64,000 nucleotides of DNA. Source: Labilithrix sp. GTDB lineage: Bacteria; Myxococcota_A; Polyangia; Polyangiales; Polyangiaceae. This document shows, in pieces, positions 1 through 9,388 of this stretch (within the stretch, counting starts at the first letter, position 1; each line of letters opens with the position of its first letter). Location of the stretch: assembly GCA_019637175.1 (NCBI GenBank), contig JAHBWD010000006.1, forward strand, positions 124,001 through 188,000, given 5' to 3'. The position numbers were made by a program, and so were the translations under genes. The notes under the pieces were generated by a model. It saw only the letters and a list, made by a program, of their open reading frames with translations, was not told the origin of the DNA and searched no databases.

Positions 1-60
1 GACGCCGGAGGCGAGGACGACGAACGAGGCGGCGAGGAGCGAACGGCGTACTGCGTACAT
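1..60 (-). CDS. Partial exported protein, N-terminus only
   Basis: Reading leftward from an ATG at 60, 20 codons stay open to the window edge. The residues start MYAVRRSLL and continue with a hydrophobic AASFVVLASG stretch, which is the n- and h-region of a signal peptide. The gene would continue outside the window. It is tandem with the acetyltransferase gene upstream of it (stop near 94). Nothing of the mature protein is visible, so no function is given. A chance open stretch is possible at this length. Confidence 0.45.
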   Translation of the reverse strand, partial: MYAVRRSLLAASFVVLASGV

Positions 61-93
61 CGCTTCGCTTCTACACCGAACGGGCGCGCGCTG

Positions 94-636
94 TCACCGA
101 TTGCGCTCGAATCGAACGACCTCGCCGAGGGCCTCGTGCTCTTCCGTACCGACGCGTGAGAGGCCTGACTTTTCGAGGACGCGGATCGACGCCGTGTGCC
201 ACGGCGGCGTGGTCGCGGTCACCACGCGGACGCCCGGCTGCGCGAGCGCCCACTCGACGGCGGCGCGCGTGCCCTCGGTCGCGAGGCCCTGGTGCTGCCA
301 GCTCTCTTCGACGCCGTAGCCGACCTCGGCGACGCCGCTCTCGCCGGGCCGGCCGTGGAAGATGACGCTGCCGATGACGAGGCGCTCGGCCGTGGGGCTC
401 GAGGCTTCGCGCGTGATGAAGAGGCGGTCGCCCCAGAGACGCGTGTCGGGATCGGCGCGGATCGCGTCGAGCGAGGCGCAGAACGCCCGCTCGACGAGCG
501 CGCGCCCGGGCCAGGCCGCGGGGATCTTGCAGCTCGTGAGGCGCTCGAGCTCGCCGCGGTCGCCGCGGAACACCGCCTCGACGAGCGGGAGCGTGATCGG
601 CTCGAGCACGAGCCGGGGTGTCACGATGGCCTCCAT
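94..636 (-). CDS. GNAT family N-acetyltransferase (RimJ/RimL type)
   Basis: The 180-residue protein starts TPRLVLEPI, the usual opening of the RimJ/RimL-like GNAT group that moves an acetyl group from acetyl-CoA to an amino group. The acetyl-CoA loop region is visible as the strand EVGYGVEESW followed by QHQGLATEGTRAAVEWAL at about residues 105-130, and the late motif HTASIRVLEKSGL at about 147-159 is typical of the C-terminal helix. A GAGGAG Shine-Dalgarno lies just before the ATG at 636. The substrate (protein N-terminus, antibiotic or small amine) cannot be read from sequence. It is divergent from the MarR gene, with 90 bp between them. Confidence 0.85.
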   Translation of the reverse strand: MEAIVTPRLVLEPITLPLVEAVFRGDRGELERLTSCKIPAAWPGRALVERAFCASLDAIRADPDTRLWGDRLFITREASSPTAERLVIGSVIFHGRPGESGVAEVGYGVEESWQHQGLATEGTRAAVEWALAQPGVRVVTATTPPWHTASIRVLEKSGLSRVGTEEHEALGEVVRFERNR

Positions 637-643
637 GACTCCT

Positions 644-669
644 CTCGATGGTACCCCTCGATGGTACCC
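644..669. repeat. Tandem 13-bp repeat CTCGATGGTACCC in divergent promoter region
   Basis: Two adjacent copies of CTCGATGGTACCC lie just upstream of the acetyltransferase start, in the 90-bp region it shares with the divergent MarR gene. Each copy contains the palindrome GGTACC. Tandem sites in a MarR intergenic region could be operators, but a small slippage duplication is equally possible. The rest of the region (670-726) is AT-richer than its surroundings and holds the AGGAG of the MarR gene. Confidence 0.4.
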
Positions 670-726
670 CGTTGACGGCGGCGTGCATTAGGCGGATATT
701 TCGCACGCTAAATAATTAGGAGACCC

Positions 727-1239
727 GTGAGCCCACCCGTCAGCGCAGAGCTCAAGAGCGACGTCGACCAGGTCCTGGAAGCGATCATCTATCTCTATAC
801 GGAGAGTCGCCGCATCACGAAGGAGCTGGCCAAGCGCGCCGATCTCACCGGCCCACAGCTCACCGTGGTGAAGCTGCTCGAGCAGATCGGCGATCTGTCG
901 CTCTCGAGCCTGTCGGAGAAGATCCGCGCCCAGAACAGCACCGTCACCGGGATCATCGACCGCATGGAGCGCGAGGGGCTCGTGACCCGCGAGCGATCGA
1001 AGGAAGACCGGCGCGTCGTGTACATCCGCCTCACCCCGAAGGGGCGCGAGCTCGCGCAGGAGATCCCCGTCGAGCCGATGGAGATCTTCAAGGGCGCGCT
1101 CGAGGGCCTCTCGGCGCAGGAGATCCGCGATCTGCTCCGCATCATGACGAAGGTGGCGCGCCGCGTGAAACAGATCGTGCGTCGTGACGTCGGCGAGGCC
1201 GACGCCAAGGGCGAGCGCGAAGAAGAAGAGGAGATGTGA
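727..1239 (+). CDS. MarR family transcriptional regulator
   Basis: A 170-residue protein with the MarR winged helix-turn-helix. The recognition part is LSSLSEKIRAQNSTVTGIIDRMEREGLV at about residues 58-85, followed by the wing with the conserved DRR in SKEDRRVVYIRLTPKG. The N-terminal helix and the C-terminal helices form the usual dimer interface. The tail is unusually acidic (GEREEEEEM). The start is a GTG with AGGAG five bases upstream. It ends four bases before the beta-keto acid cleavage enzyme gene, so it is the first gene of that three-gene operon. It probably senses an acid or CoA-ester and represses its own operon; the ligand is unknown. Confidence 0.9.
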   Translation: MSPPVSAELKSDVDQVLEAIIYLYTESRRITKELAKRADLTGPQLTVVKLLEQIGDLSLSSLSEKIRAQNSTVTGIIDRMEREGLVTRERSKEDRRVVYIRLTPKGRELAQEIPVEPMEIFKGALEGLSAQEIRDLLRIMTKVARRVKQIVRRDVGEADAKGEREEEEEM

Positions 1240-1243
1240 CGCC

Positions 1244-2161
1244 ATGACTGCTTCCCCGAGAGATCCCGATCTCTGCGTCATCACGTGCGCCGTCACCGGC
1301 GTGCTCGCGAACCGCAAGCAGTGCCCGGGCATTCCGTACACGCCCGTGGAGATCGCCGAGGAGTGCAAGCGCGCCTACGACCAGGGCGCGGCGGTCGTTC
1401 ACATCCACGCGCGGCAGGAAGACGGCACGCCCACGTTCGACCCGAAGGTCTTCGCGGCGATCAAGGCCGAGGTCGAGGCGCGCTGCCCCATCCTCCTCAA
1501 CTTCTCGACCGGCACGATCCTCGACGACGTGAGCGATCAGTGCACCTACCTCAAGGAGAGCCGCCCGCACATCGGCGCGCTCAACATGGGGACGATGAAC
1601 TATTCGAAGTACTCGGAGAACCGGAAGGCGTTCGTCTTCGACATGGTGTTTTCGAACACGTACGCGAAGATCATCAAGCTGCTCGAGGCGATGAACGAAG
1701 CGGGCGTGAAGCCCGAGCTCGAGTGCTTCGACACCGGTCACACGCACGGCATCTGGCCGCTGCTCGACATGGGCGTGCTGAAGAAGCCGCTCCAGTTCTC
1801 GTTCATCGTCAACGTGCTCGGCGGCATTCCGCCGCTCGTCGAGAGCCTCCAGCTCCAGACGAAGATCATGCCGCCCGGCAGCGAGTGGGAGGTCATCGGC
1901 ATCTCGAAGTGCGGCTGGCGGATGATCGGCGCCGCGCTCGCGCTCGGCGGCAACATCCGCGCGGGCCTCGAAGACAACCTCTATCTGCCGAACGGAGAGA
2001 TGGCGAAGTCGAACGGCCAGCTCATCGAGGTCGCCGCGCGGATGGTGCGCGACTGCGGCCGCAAGGTCGCGACGGTCGACCAGGCCAAGCAGATCCTCGG
2101 CCTCGACCAGATCCAGCCGGGCCCGAAGCGCGCCGCCGGCGTCGTCACCGCGCAGGCCTGA
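1244..2161 (+). CDS. Beta-keto acid cleavage enzyme family protein (BKACE, DUF849)
   Basis: A 305-residue protein of the BKACE/Kce family. Members are metal-dependent enzymes that condense a beta-keto acid with acetyl-CoA, releasing acetoacetate and a new acyl-CoA. The HIH pair in VVHIHAR (H53, H55) matches the zinc ligands of the family, followed by NFSTG (about 87-91), ECFDTGH, and the late GLEDNLYLPNGEMAKSN segment. The ATG at 1244 is preferred over an in-frame ATG at 1184 inside the MarR gene because it gives the family's usual start. The downstream hydratase begins one base after the stop. The specific keto acid is unknown; family members act on 3-keto-5-aminohexanoate, dehydrocarnitine and others. 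Confidence 0.9.
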   Translation: MTASPRDPDLCVITCAVTGVLANRKQCPGIPYTPVEIAEECKRAYDQGAAVVHIHARQEDGTPTFDPKVFAAIKAEVEARCPILLNFSTGTILDDVSDQCTYLKESRPHIGALNMGTMNYSKYSENRKAFVFDMVFSNTYAKIIKLLEAMNEAGVKPELECFDTGHTHGIWPLLDMGVLKKPLQFSFIVNVLGGIPPLVESLQLQTKIMPPGSEWEVIGISKCGWRMIGAALALGGNIRAGLEDNLYLPNGEMAKSNGQLIEVAARMVRDCGRKVATVDQAKQILGLDQIQPGPKRAAGVVTAQA

Positions 2162-2162
2162 C

Positions 2163-2969
2163 ATGTCCGCCAAGACGAAGCCGCCCACGCGCCTCTACGC
2201 CCGCATCCGCGTCGCCGACGAGGTGCCGGTCACGACCATCACGCTCTTCAACCCCGAGCGCCGCAACGCGATCGGGCCGCAGATGGTGAACGAGCTCCTC
2301 TACGCGATCGCCGACGCCCACGCCGACGACGACGTGCGCGCGATCGTCATCACCGGCGACGGCAAGGCGTTCTGCGCCGGCGGCGACTTCGCGCAGATGA
2401 CCGGAGGCGCGAGTGAAGGCCCCGCGCTTCCTCCCAAGGGCGACTACGCCGATCTCCTGCTCGCGATGGCGCGCACGGAGAAGCCGATCGTCGCGCGCGT
2501 CAACGGCCCGGCGATGGGCGGCGGCCTCGGCATCGTCGCGGCGTCGACGTTCGCCGTCGCCGAGCGCGGCGCGATCCTCGGGACGCCGGAGATCAACGTC
2601 GGGCTCTTCCCGATGATGATCATGGCGGTGCTCGCGCGCATCGTGCCGCGGCGCAAGCTCCTCGAGATGATGCTCTTCGGCCAGAAGCTCACGGCCGATC
2701 AGGCGCTCGCCGCGGGCCTCCTGAACGAGGTCGTCGCGCCCGAAGAGCTCGACGCCGCGGTGGAGAAGATCACCGGCGAGATCGTCAAGAAGAGCCCGAG
2801 CACCGTGGCGCTCGGCCTCCGCGCGTTCGCCGCACAAGACGACATGGACCTCGAGGAGGCGCTGCCGATGCTCCGAGACAGGCTCGCCGAGTGCCTCGCG
2901 ACGGACGACGCGCGCGAGGGCCTCATGGCCTTCCTCGAGAAGCGGCCGCCGGTGTGGAAGGGCAAGTGA
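2163..2969 (+). CDS. Enoyl-CoA hydratase/isomerase family protein
   Basis: A 268-residue crotonase-fold protein. The two oxyanion-hole segments are FCAGGDF (about 70-76) and NGPAMGGGLG (114-123). The loop TPEINVGLFP carries a Glu (E143) at the usual catalytic position, so hydratase activity is plausible. The start lies one base after the stop of the DUF849 gene, implying co-transcription and coupled translation. The operon (MarR, BKACE, hydratase) suggests breakdown of a beta-keto or unsaturated acid through CoA-esters. Methylglutaconyl-type or medium-chain hydratase are possible sub-activities; sequence alone does not decide. Confidence 0.85.
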   Translation: MSAKTKPPTRLYARIRVADEVPVTTITLFNPERRNAIGPQMVNELLYAIADAHADDDVRAIVITGDGKAFCAGGDFAQMTGGASEGPALPPKGDYADLLLAMARTEKPIVARVNGPAMGGGLGIVAASTFAVAERGAILGTPEINVGLFPMMIMAVLARIVPRRKLLEMMLFGQKLTADQALAAGLLNEVVAPEELDAAVEKITGEIVKKSPSTVALGLRAFAAQDDMDLEEALPMLRDRLAECLATDDAREGLMAFLEKRPPVWKGK

Positions 2970-2988
2970 GTCGGGCGACGACGATCTC

Positions 2989-3017
2989 ACTCGACGCGCT
3001 CGAGCACGACGTCGTCG
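2989..3017. repeat. 29-bp exact copy of the 3' end of the lipoprotein gene at 12475
   Basis: These 29 bases are identical to 12477-12505. Read on the minus strand they encode DDVVLERVE followed by a stop (TGA here, TAG at the other site), in the same frame as the C-terminus of the carbohydrate-binding-like lipoprotein at 12475-13152. Upstream on the minus strand no further similarity is seen. It lies in the short gap after the enoyl-CoA hydratase gene and is probably a remnant of a decayed paralogue. Confidence 0.6.
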
Positions 3018-3079
3018 GATTGCCCCGAGCGAGGAGGAGGGCGTAGGATCGAGGCCAACCGCTTCGCGAGGGGGTTGGA

Positions 3080-3754
3080 ATGCACGCAGCCGAGCAAGCG
3101 CTCGTGAAGTGGGCGCGAGCCGAGATCAGCGGGGCCGCCGCGCTCGCGACGATGACCGCGGCGGTCGAGTCGAGTGACGTCGTCTGCGCGGTCGTCGTCC
3201 GCGAGGCCGACCGAGCCGCCGACCTCATCGGGAGCGAGGTGGCGCGGGGGCGCGCGGCGCTCCTCACCGAGATCGACCGCGTCGGCGGGCCGCATCGCGC
3301 GCTCTTGACCACGCGCGACGCGGCGTGGGCGGCGATCGTCTCCGGCGTGGCGGGCTCTGCGACATGGGGCGCGCGCGAGCCGATCGTGGACGCGCGAGGC
3401 GACGCGCTCGGCGCGATCGTCGTCGCGGGCGCCGACGGCGAGGCGCGTGAAGCCGCCCTCGCGATGCTTCCTCACGTCGCGAAGTCGTGCGCCGTCGTCC
3501 TCGCGGGCGAGCATGGAGCGACGCGCGCGCGAGCGAGCGCCCATCGCGCGTACAATCTCCTCGCGGTGATCGAGTCGACGGCGGGCCACGCCGCGGCGAT
3601 CCTCGAGGGCTCGTCTTGCGACGGACCGACGGCGGAGGTGACCGCCGAGGAGCGCGCCGAGATGCAGCTCGCGCTCAGGCACCTTCGCGCCGCGGCCACC
3701 GACCTGCGCGCGCACGTCCGCGCGGTCGTCGACGCCGGCTCGCGCGGGCGCTGA
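3080..3754 (+). CDS. GAF-like protein with a histidine-kinase-dimerisation-like helix, no kinase domain
   Basis: A 224-residue protein not recognised with certainty. Residues 20-145 read like a GAF fold, with REPIVDARGDALGAIVVAG as the typical strand-turn-strand. At about 155-165 the helix AHRAYNLLAVI closely resembles the H-box of histidine kinases (compare AHELNNLLAVI), and it is followed by a second long helix (LALRHLRAAATDLRAHVRAV). There is no ATPase domain after it. It could be a phosphotransfer or kinase-docking protein. A purine-rich GAGGGGG lies before the ATG. It is convergent with the NtrC-type regulator gene, six bases away, so it is not in that operon. Confidence 0.5.
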   Translation: MHAAEQALVKWARAEISGAAALATMTAAVESSDVVCAVVVREADRAADLIGSEVARGRAALLTEIDRVGGPHRALLTTRDAAWAAIVSGVAGSATWGAREPIVDARGDALGAIVVAGADGEAREAALAMLPHVAKSCAVVLAGEHGATRARASAHRAYNLLAVIESTAGHAAAILEGSSCDGPTAEVTAEERAEMQLALRHLRAAATDLRAHVRAVVDAGSRGR

Positions 3755-3760
3755 TCGCGC

Positions 3761-5158
<1,398 letters not shown>

Positions 5159-5179
5159 GGAATCATCGAGTATATGAGA

Positions 5180-6598
5180 TTAAGTGACGAACGGAAGGCT
5201 GTGACTCGCGACAAGCGTCGCCCCGTCGATCGGCACGACGATGCAGAAGCACGTCATACCTCCTAGGGCGGATGTGACCTCGAGGCGCGCTCCGTTCTCG
5301 CTCACGATCTGCTGCGCGATCGACAGACCGAGGCCGGTGCCCGACGGCTTGGTCGTGAAGAACGGGTCGAAGATCCGTCTCAGGTTCTCGCGCGAGACGC
5401 CGGGGCCGTCGTCGATGACCTCGAAGCGTACGCTCGGAGATGGCAAGTGAACCGACCGGATCCGAAGGGTGACGCGCGAGGGTGAGCCGGTCGCGTCGAG
5501 CGCGTTGTTGAGGAGAATGACGAGCGCCTGCGCGACCTGGCGATCGTCGACGTTGACCTCGGGCAATTCGACCTCGGTCTCGAGGACGATGTCGCCGTCG
5601 TGCCCGCGCAGGCGGGGTCGAATCTCCGCGAGCGCGAGCGAGGCGATGTGCGCGGGCCGGCGCGGCGCGCGCTTCGGGGCGGCGGGTCGCCCGAACTGGA
5701 GCGACGTTCGAACCAAGCGCTCGATGCGCTCGACCATCTGGAGGATGAGGCCGACGTGCGGAGCCGACACGCCTTCGTCGCGCAGGTCTTCGGCCAACGA
5801 TCGGAGGGCCGCCACGGGGTTGCGCACCTCGTGCGCGAAGCCGGCGACCATCGTGCCCATCGCGGCGAGGCGCTCGAAGCGCGCGCGATCGGCCTCGCGC
5901 CGCTTCTCCTCTCGGACGTCGCGGAACACGAAGAAGAAGCCCGAGCGGTCGGTCGACGCGCTCTCCGCGCGGCTCGCCACGAGCTCGAGATCGAGATCGA
6001 GGCCCTCCGCCGTGTGGAGGCGATACGCGATCGAGCGCCGCACCTCGGGCCCGAGCAGCGCCTCCGGTGCATGGGAGAGGGCGAGCAACTGCGTGACGGG
6101 CACCCCCGAGAGATCGGGCGCCGCCTCCAGCAGCGCCGCCGCTGCTCGATTGATGAACGTGACGGCGCCGCGAGCGTTCGTCGTCACGACGCCGACCTCG
6201 ACGCCGTCGAGGACGGCGCGACAGAGTCGCGTCCGCTCGACGAGCGCCGCGCGGGCGCGACCGAGCTCGACGACGACGGCCAGGCGCCGGCGGAGACTTC
6301 GGTCGGAGAGCGCGACCGCGTCATCGGCGCGCAAGAGCGTGACGACCGAATCGGGGACTTCGCCCTCGGCCACGAGCAACAGAGGGAGCCCGGACAGCGC
6401 CGGCGTCGCGCGCATCGCGGCGAGCGCGGTGACGGACGCGCGACGCAGATCGAAGACCGCGGCGATGTGCCCGCCCGTCGTCGTCAGCGCGTTGGGATCG
6501 ACGCGGACGAGGGGAGCCGACACCGCGGCGTCGTCGAGCTCCGGTGCGTCGCCGACCACGAGGAGCGATCCTCCGCCCGGTCCGGCATCATCGAGCAC
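5180..6598 (-). CDS. Sensor histidine kinase with atypical receiver and PAS domains
   Basis: A 472-residue cytoplasmic kinase with no membrane segments. Residues 10-110 resemble a receiver with an Asp at D50 but without the usual Lys, so it may be inactive. Residues 120-230 form a PAS domain. HisKA lies around H256 (AGFAHEVRNPVAALR), and the ATPase domain at 345-455 shows the N-box NNALDATG, IDDGPGVS, DPFFTTKPSG and TGLGLS. All kinase motifs are present. The start overlaps the end of the MglA-like GTPase gene by 11 bases. Its partner is almost certainly the NtrC-type regulator just downstream. The soluble architecture suggests an intracellular signal, perhaps the neighbouring GTPase or roadblock proteins. 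Confidence 0.92.
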   Translation of the reverse strand: MLDDAGPGGGSLLVVGDAPELDDAAVSAPLVRVDPNALTTTGGHIAAVFDLRRASVTALAAMRATPALSGLPLLLVAEGEVPDSVVTLLRADDAVALSDRSLRRRLAVVVELGRARAALVERTRLCRAVLDGVEVGVVTTNARGAVTFINRAAAALLEAAPDLSGVPVTQLLALSHAPEALLGPEVRRSIAYRLHTAEGLDLDLELVASRAESASTDRSGFFFVFRDVREEKRREADRARFERLAAMGTMVAGFAHEVRNPVAALRSLAEDLRDEGVSAPHVGLILQMVERIERLVRTSLQFGRPAAPKRAPRRPAHIASLALAEIRPRLRGHDGDIVLETEVELPEVNVDDRQVAQALVILLNNALDATGSPSRVTLRIRSVHLPSPSVRFEVIDDGPGVSRENLRRIFDPFFTTKPSGTGLGLSIAQQIVSENGARLEVTSALGGMTCFCIVVPIDGATLVASHSLPFVT

Positions 6599-8141
6599 CG
6601 ATTGCCCTCGCGAGGATCGCGTGGAGCCGGTCGCCTACGACGTGCTCACGCTCGTCGACGGTGAGGCGTCGCTGGAGCTCTCGCTCGAATGCCTCGAGGA
6701 ACGCGGCGACGTCGGCGCCGGCGCGCGAGAGCGCCTCGACGGCGTCGAGCACGCAGCGCGAGAATCGCTCCGCCGTGGGCGGCTCGAGCCACAGCTCGCC
6801 GACGTAGCGCAGCATCCCGTGCTGCACGCCGAACGAGGCGGGGCCGAGCTCGATCGAGAAGCCGTGACGGAGTGACGTGCGCAGCGCCTCGACCGCGGCG
6901 ACGCCGTACGCGTCGAGGAGCGCGGGCTCGAGGTGGCCGCCGCCGAGGAGCCGCTCGATGCTCGGCAAGTCGGGGCGCACCGTCCAGATCGAGCAAGCGC
7001 CGTCGTCGCCCTGCTGCGCGACGAGGACCGTCTCCGGAACGAGGAGGCGATCGAGCTGCGTGCACGCGCGCGCGCTCTTCACGAGCGCTTGACGCGCGCT
7101 CTCTCCGTCGGCGAAGGACGCGCGCGTCGACGTTCGAACGACGCGGCCGGCGGCGACGAACGTGACGACGCCGTCGCCGTCGAACGCCGCGCGGAGATCC
7201 GGCGAGAGGCCGAGCGAGCGGACGATCTTGCGTCCCGTGTGCGCGGGCCAGATGAACCCCGTCGGCACCTCGTGCGACGGGAGCGTCGGTGAGTCAGGCG
7301 TCTCCGCGGTGCCTGAATCGGCTCGCGAAGGGCCTGCGCCGGTCACGGCGGCCCTGGCGATCTCGTCCGCCGCCGCCGCGGAGGCGATGCGCAGCGTCTC
7401 GTCGTTGGCCAAGCACGAACGCACCTGCTCGAGATCGAACGCGGCCTGCGCTTCTTCGAGGAGCATCTCGGCGGCCCACTCGGGGTCGATCTGCTCCCGC
7501 GCGAGGCGCGCGAGCACCTCCGCGGCGGTCTCGGCGCGGCGAACGTCGACGCGGAGGTCGCGCTCCGATTGCGCCTGAATCGCGTGGACCACCGCGCGGA
7601 TCGCGGTCACGAACGTGTCGACGACGCCCACGCCGTCGCTGGCGATCGCCTCGACGACGGGGGCGGTCTCGCGCCCGAGCGCGCGGATCGTCGCGGCGCC
7701 GTCGAGCGCCCCGGGGCGATCTTGCTTGTTGGCCTGGATGACGAGCGGGATCGTTCGCCCCGCGGCGCGCGCGATGTCATCGTAGAGGGCGAGCCCGCGC
7801 CGGGCCGCGGCGAGGGCGGGCTCGCGACCGTCGCAGACGTACACCACGACGTCGGCGGTCGAGAGCAGGTGCCTTCGCCGGTTCGCGAGCGCGGCCTGCC
7901 CCGGGACGCTGAGCACCTGGCAGAGCAAGGGAAAGCCGCACACGACGCCCGCGGTGATCTGCATCCAATCGAAGTAGAGCGTGCGCCCGCGCACGTCGGC
8001 GGGCGTCACGAGCTCGCAGCTCTTCTGTGCGGCGAAGAGCATGCAGAGCTGGCGAAGGTTCGTCGTCTTTCCGGCGAACGCGATCCCGTCGTAGACGACG
8101 CGGACGGCCATCCTCTGTTCGATCGGATCATAAATCGGCAT
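6588..8141 (-). CDS. MglA-type small GTPase with C-terminal extension
   Basis: A 517-residue protein. The first 190 residues are an MglA/Arf-like GTPase, with Walker A GIAFAGKT (19-26), switch region LYFDWMQI, G3 VPGQ (79-82; the bacterial MglA type lacks Asp-x-x-Gly) and G4 NKQD (138-141). MglA proteins switch between GDP and GTP forms to set cell polarity and are turned off by roadblock partners, two of which are encoded in this operon. The remaining 320 residues are unusual, since MglA itself ends near 195. A linker runs from about 195 to 300, and a domain at about 300-517 is not recognised. It overlaps the PATAN-like gene upstream by 14 bases and the kinase gene downstream by 11. Confidence 0.88.
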   Translation of the reverse strand: MPIYDPIEQRMAVRVVYDGIAFAGKTTNLRQLCMLFAAQKSCELVTPADVRGRTLYFDWMQITAGVVCGFPLLCQVLSVPGQAALANRRRHLLSTADVVVYVCDGREPALAAARRGLALYDDIARAAGRTIPLVIQANKQDRPGALDGAATIRALGRETAPVVEAIASDGVGVVDTFVTAIRAVVHAIQAQSERDLRVDVRRAETAAEVLARLAREQIDPEWAAEMLLEEAQAAFDLEQVRSCLANDETLRIASAAAADEIARAAVTGAGPSRADSGTAETPDSPTLPSHEVPTGFIWPAHTGRKIVRSLGLSPDLRAAFDGDGVVTFVAAGRVVRTSTRASFADGESARQALVKSARACTQLDRLLVPETVLVAQQGDDGACSIWTVRPDLPSIERLLGGGHLEPALLDAYGVAAVEALRTSLRHGFSIELGPASFGVQHGMLRYVGELWLEPPTAERFSRCVLDAVEALSRAGADVAAFLEAFERELQRRLTVDEREHVVGDRLHAILARAIGAR

Positions 8142-8994
8142 CGCGTCTCCCCGAGTCGGGCGATCGTCGTGCCTGCGCTCGAAGGTTCAGCAAGCGCGCG
8201 GGGCCGTAGGCGCTCGTCTCCCCCGCGACGACGACGCCGCCGTGCCGAAACGCGACGATCGCGGTCGCCTTCGCGCGCGCGGGCCGCGCGACGGCGTAGA
8301 GCGCGCTCTCGTCGCTGAACGTCGCGACGACGTCGAGGACGGACGCCGCCCACTTTCCTACGCGCAGGAGGACCCTCGCCGCGCCGGGGGCCGAGCCGAA
8401 CAGCGCGATCGGCTCGGGGAACGCCGCGTCGACGGGGCGCACGAACGCGGCGGCCCAATCGCCGTCTTCGAATGACGCGTCGAGGATGGGACGCACACGC
8501 GCCGCCGTCTCGCCGTGCCGCGTCGCGCCGACGTGCGCGAGCAGCTCCGCCGTCGCGAAAGTGAAGCGCGGGCTGTAGCCCTTGCCCGAGCGCGGGCGCC
8601 AGGCCGCGCGCGCGCTCTCCGTGCAGAGGAGCGCCAGGCTCTCGGCGGTGTGCTGGAGGAGCGCGTCGCGAAACGCCTGAGCGTCGAGCAGTCGGGTCTC
8701 GACGAGGTGCTCGCCCAGCGGCGCGCCTCTGGCTCTGCACGCCCGGAAGAGCTCCTCCATCGCGTTCGGCGCGAGCGCCGCGCGCGCGGCGAGAAGCTCC
8801 GTGAGCCGCGGCGCGAGCCCGCGCGCCGCGGCCCAGCAGACGCGGCCGCTCTCGACGAAGACGATCCCGCGCGGGCCCTCCGCGCCCGACACGGCGATCT
8901 CGCCGACGGCGTCGGCGCCGAGCGCGTCGACGAACGCGCAAGCGTCGTACGAGCTCGGGAAGCCGACGTCTCGCTTCGTGGCGACCTTCGTCAA
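8128..8994 (-). CDS. PATAN/DUF4388-like protein
   Basis: A 288-residue protein. The segment GEIAVSGAEGPRGIVFVESG followed by RVCWAA has the pattern of the PATAN (DUF4388) domain found with receivers and GTPases in myxobacteria. Next comes LGEHLVETRLLDAQAFRDAL, which also occurs in that family. The C-terminal half (about 150-288) looks like a mixed alpha/beta domain resembling roadblock or profilin-like folds, but this is weak. The start is taken as TTG at 8994, overlapping the preceding roadblock gene's stop as TTGA, with AGGTGG about 11 bases upstream; no suitable ATG exists. Cytoplasmic. The likely role is a scaffold or adaptor in the GTPase/kinase operon. Confidence 0.6.
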   Translation of the reverse strand: MTKVATKRDVGFPSSYDACAFVDALGADAVGEIAVSGAEGPRGIVFVESGRVCWAAARGLAPRLTELLAARAALAPNAMEELFRACRARGAPLGEHLVETRLLDAQAFRDALLQHTAESLALLCTESARAAWRPRSGKGYSPRFTFATAELLAHVGATRHGETAARVRPILDASFEDGDWAAAFVRPVDAAFPEPIALFGSAPGAARVLLRVGKWAASVLDVVATFSDESALYAVARPARAKATAIVAFRHGGVVVAGETSAYGPARLLNLRAQARRSPDSGRRDADL

Positions 8995-9377
8995 GCGTGT
9001 GGACCCACCTGCTCTGCGATACGGCGGATCCACGTGCGCAAGAGGGCGACGTTGGTGTCGCCCGGCGCCAGCCCGACGACGACGAGATCCCGGCGGGTCG
9101 GAACGCGTGCATACGCATGCACCCACCGCGCCGACGCGACGAACGATTCGTCGCAGGCCTCGTCGTCGACGTCGAGCTCGTCGTCGGCTCCCGGCGGCGG
9201 TGGAGCCGAGCAGAGCTGCGCGGCGGAGAACGCGGCGATCTCGACGTCGTCGCGCTCCACCTCGTCGCCTCGCAGCTGCAGGCCGAGGAGGAGCCCCGAG
9301 CGCGTATCCATGCACGCGAGCGCGACGGCGTCGGGCCGAGACGCGAGGGCCTCCTTCATCGCGACGTCGATTCCCAT
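8991..9377 (-). CDS. Divergent roadblock/LC7-like protein
   Basis: A 128-residue protein in the position of an MglB-like partner. The order of elements (helix, strand ALACMDTRSGLLLGLQL, central helix, strands, RRDLVVVGLAPGDTNVALLRTWIRRIAEQV) fits the roadblock fold. The central helix is interrupted by an acidic, Pro-rich insertion at about 55-75 (APPPPGADDELDVDDE). Start ATG at 9377 with GAGGA before it, 11 bp after the stop of the first roadblock gene. Roadblock dimers act as GTPase-activating proteins or scaffolds for MglA-type GTPases, and the GTPase two genes downstream is the natural partner. Family assignment is by context and pattern. Confidence 0.6.
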   Translation of the reverse strand: MGIDVAMKEALASRPDAVALACMDTRSGLLLGLQLRGDEVERDDVEIAAFSAAQLCSAPPPPGADDELDVDDEACDESFVASARWVHAYARVPTRRDLVVVGLAPGDTNVALLRTWIRRIAEQVGPHA

Positions 9378-9388
9378 GGGGATCCTCG

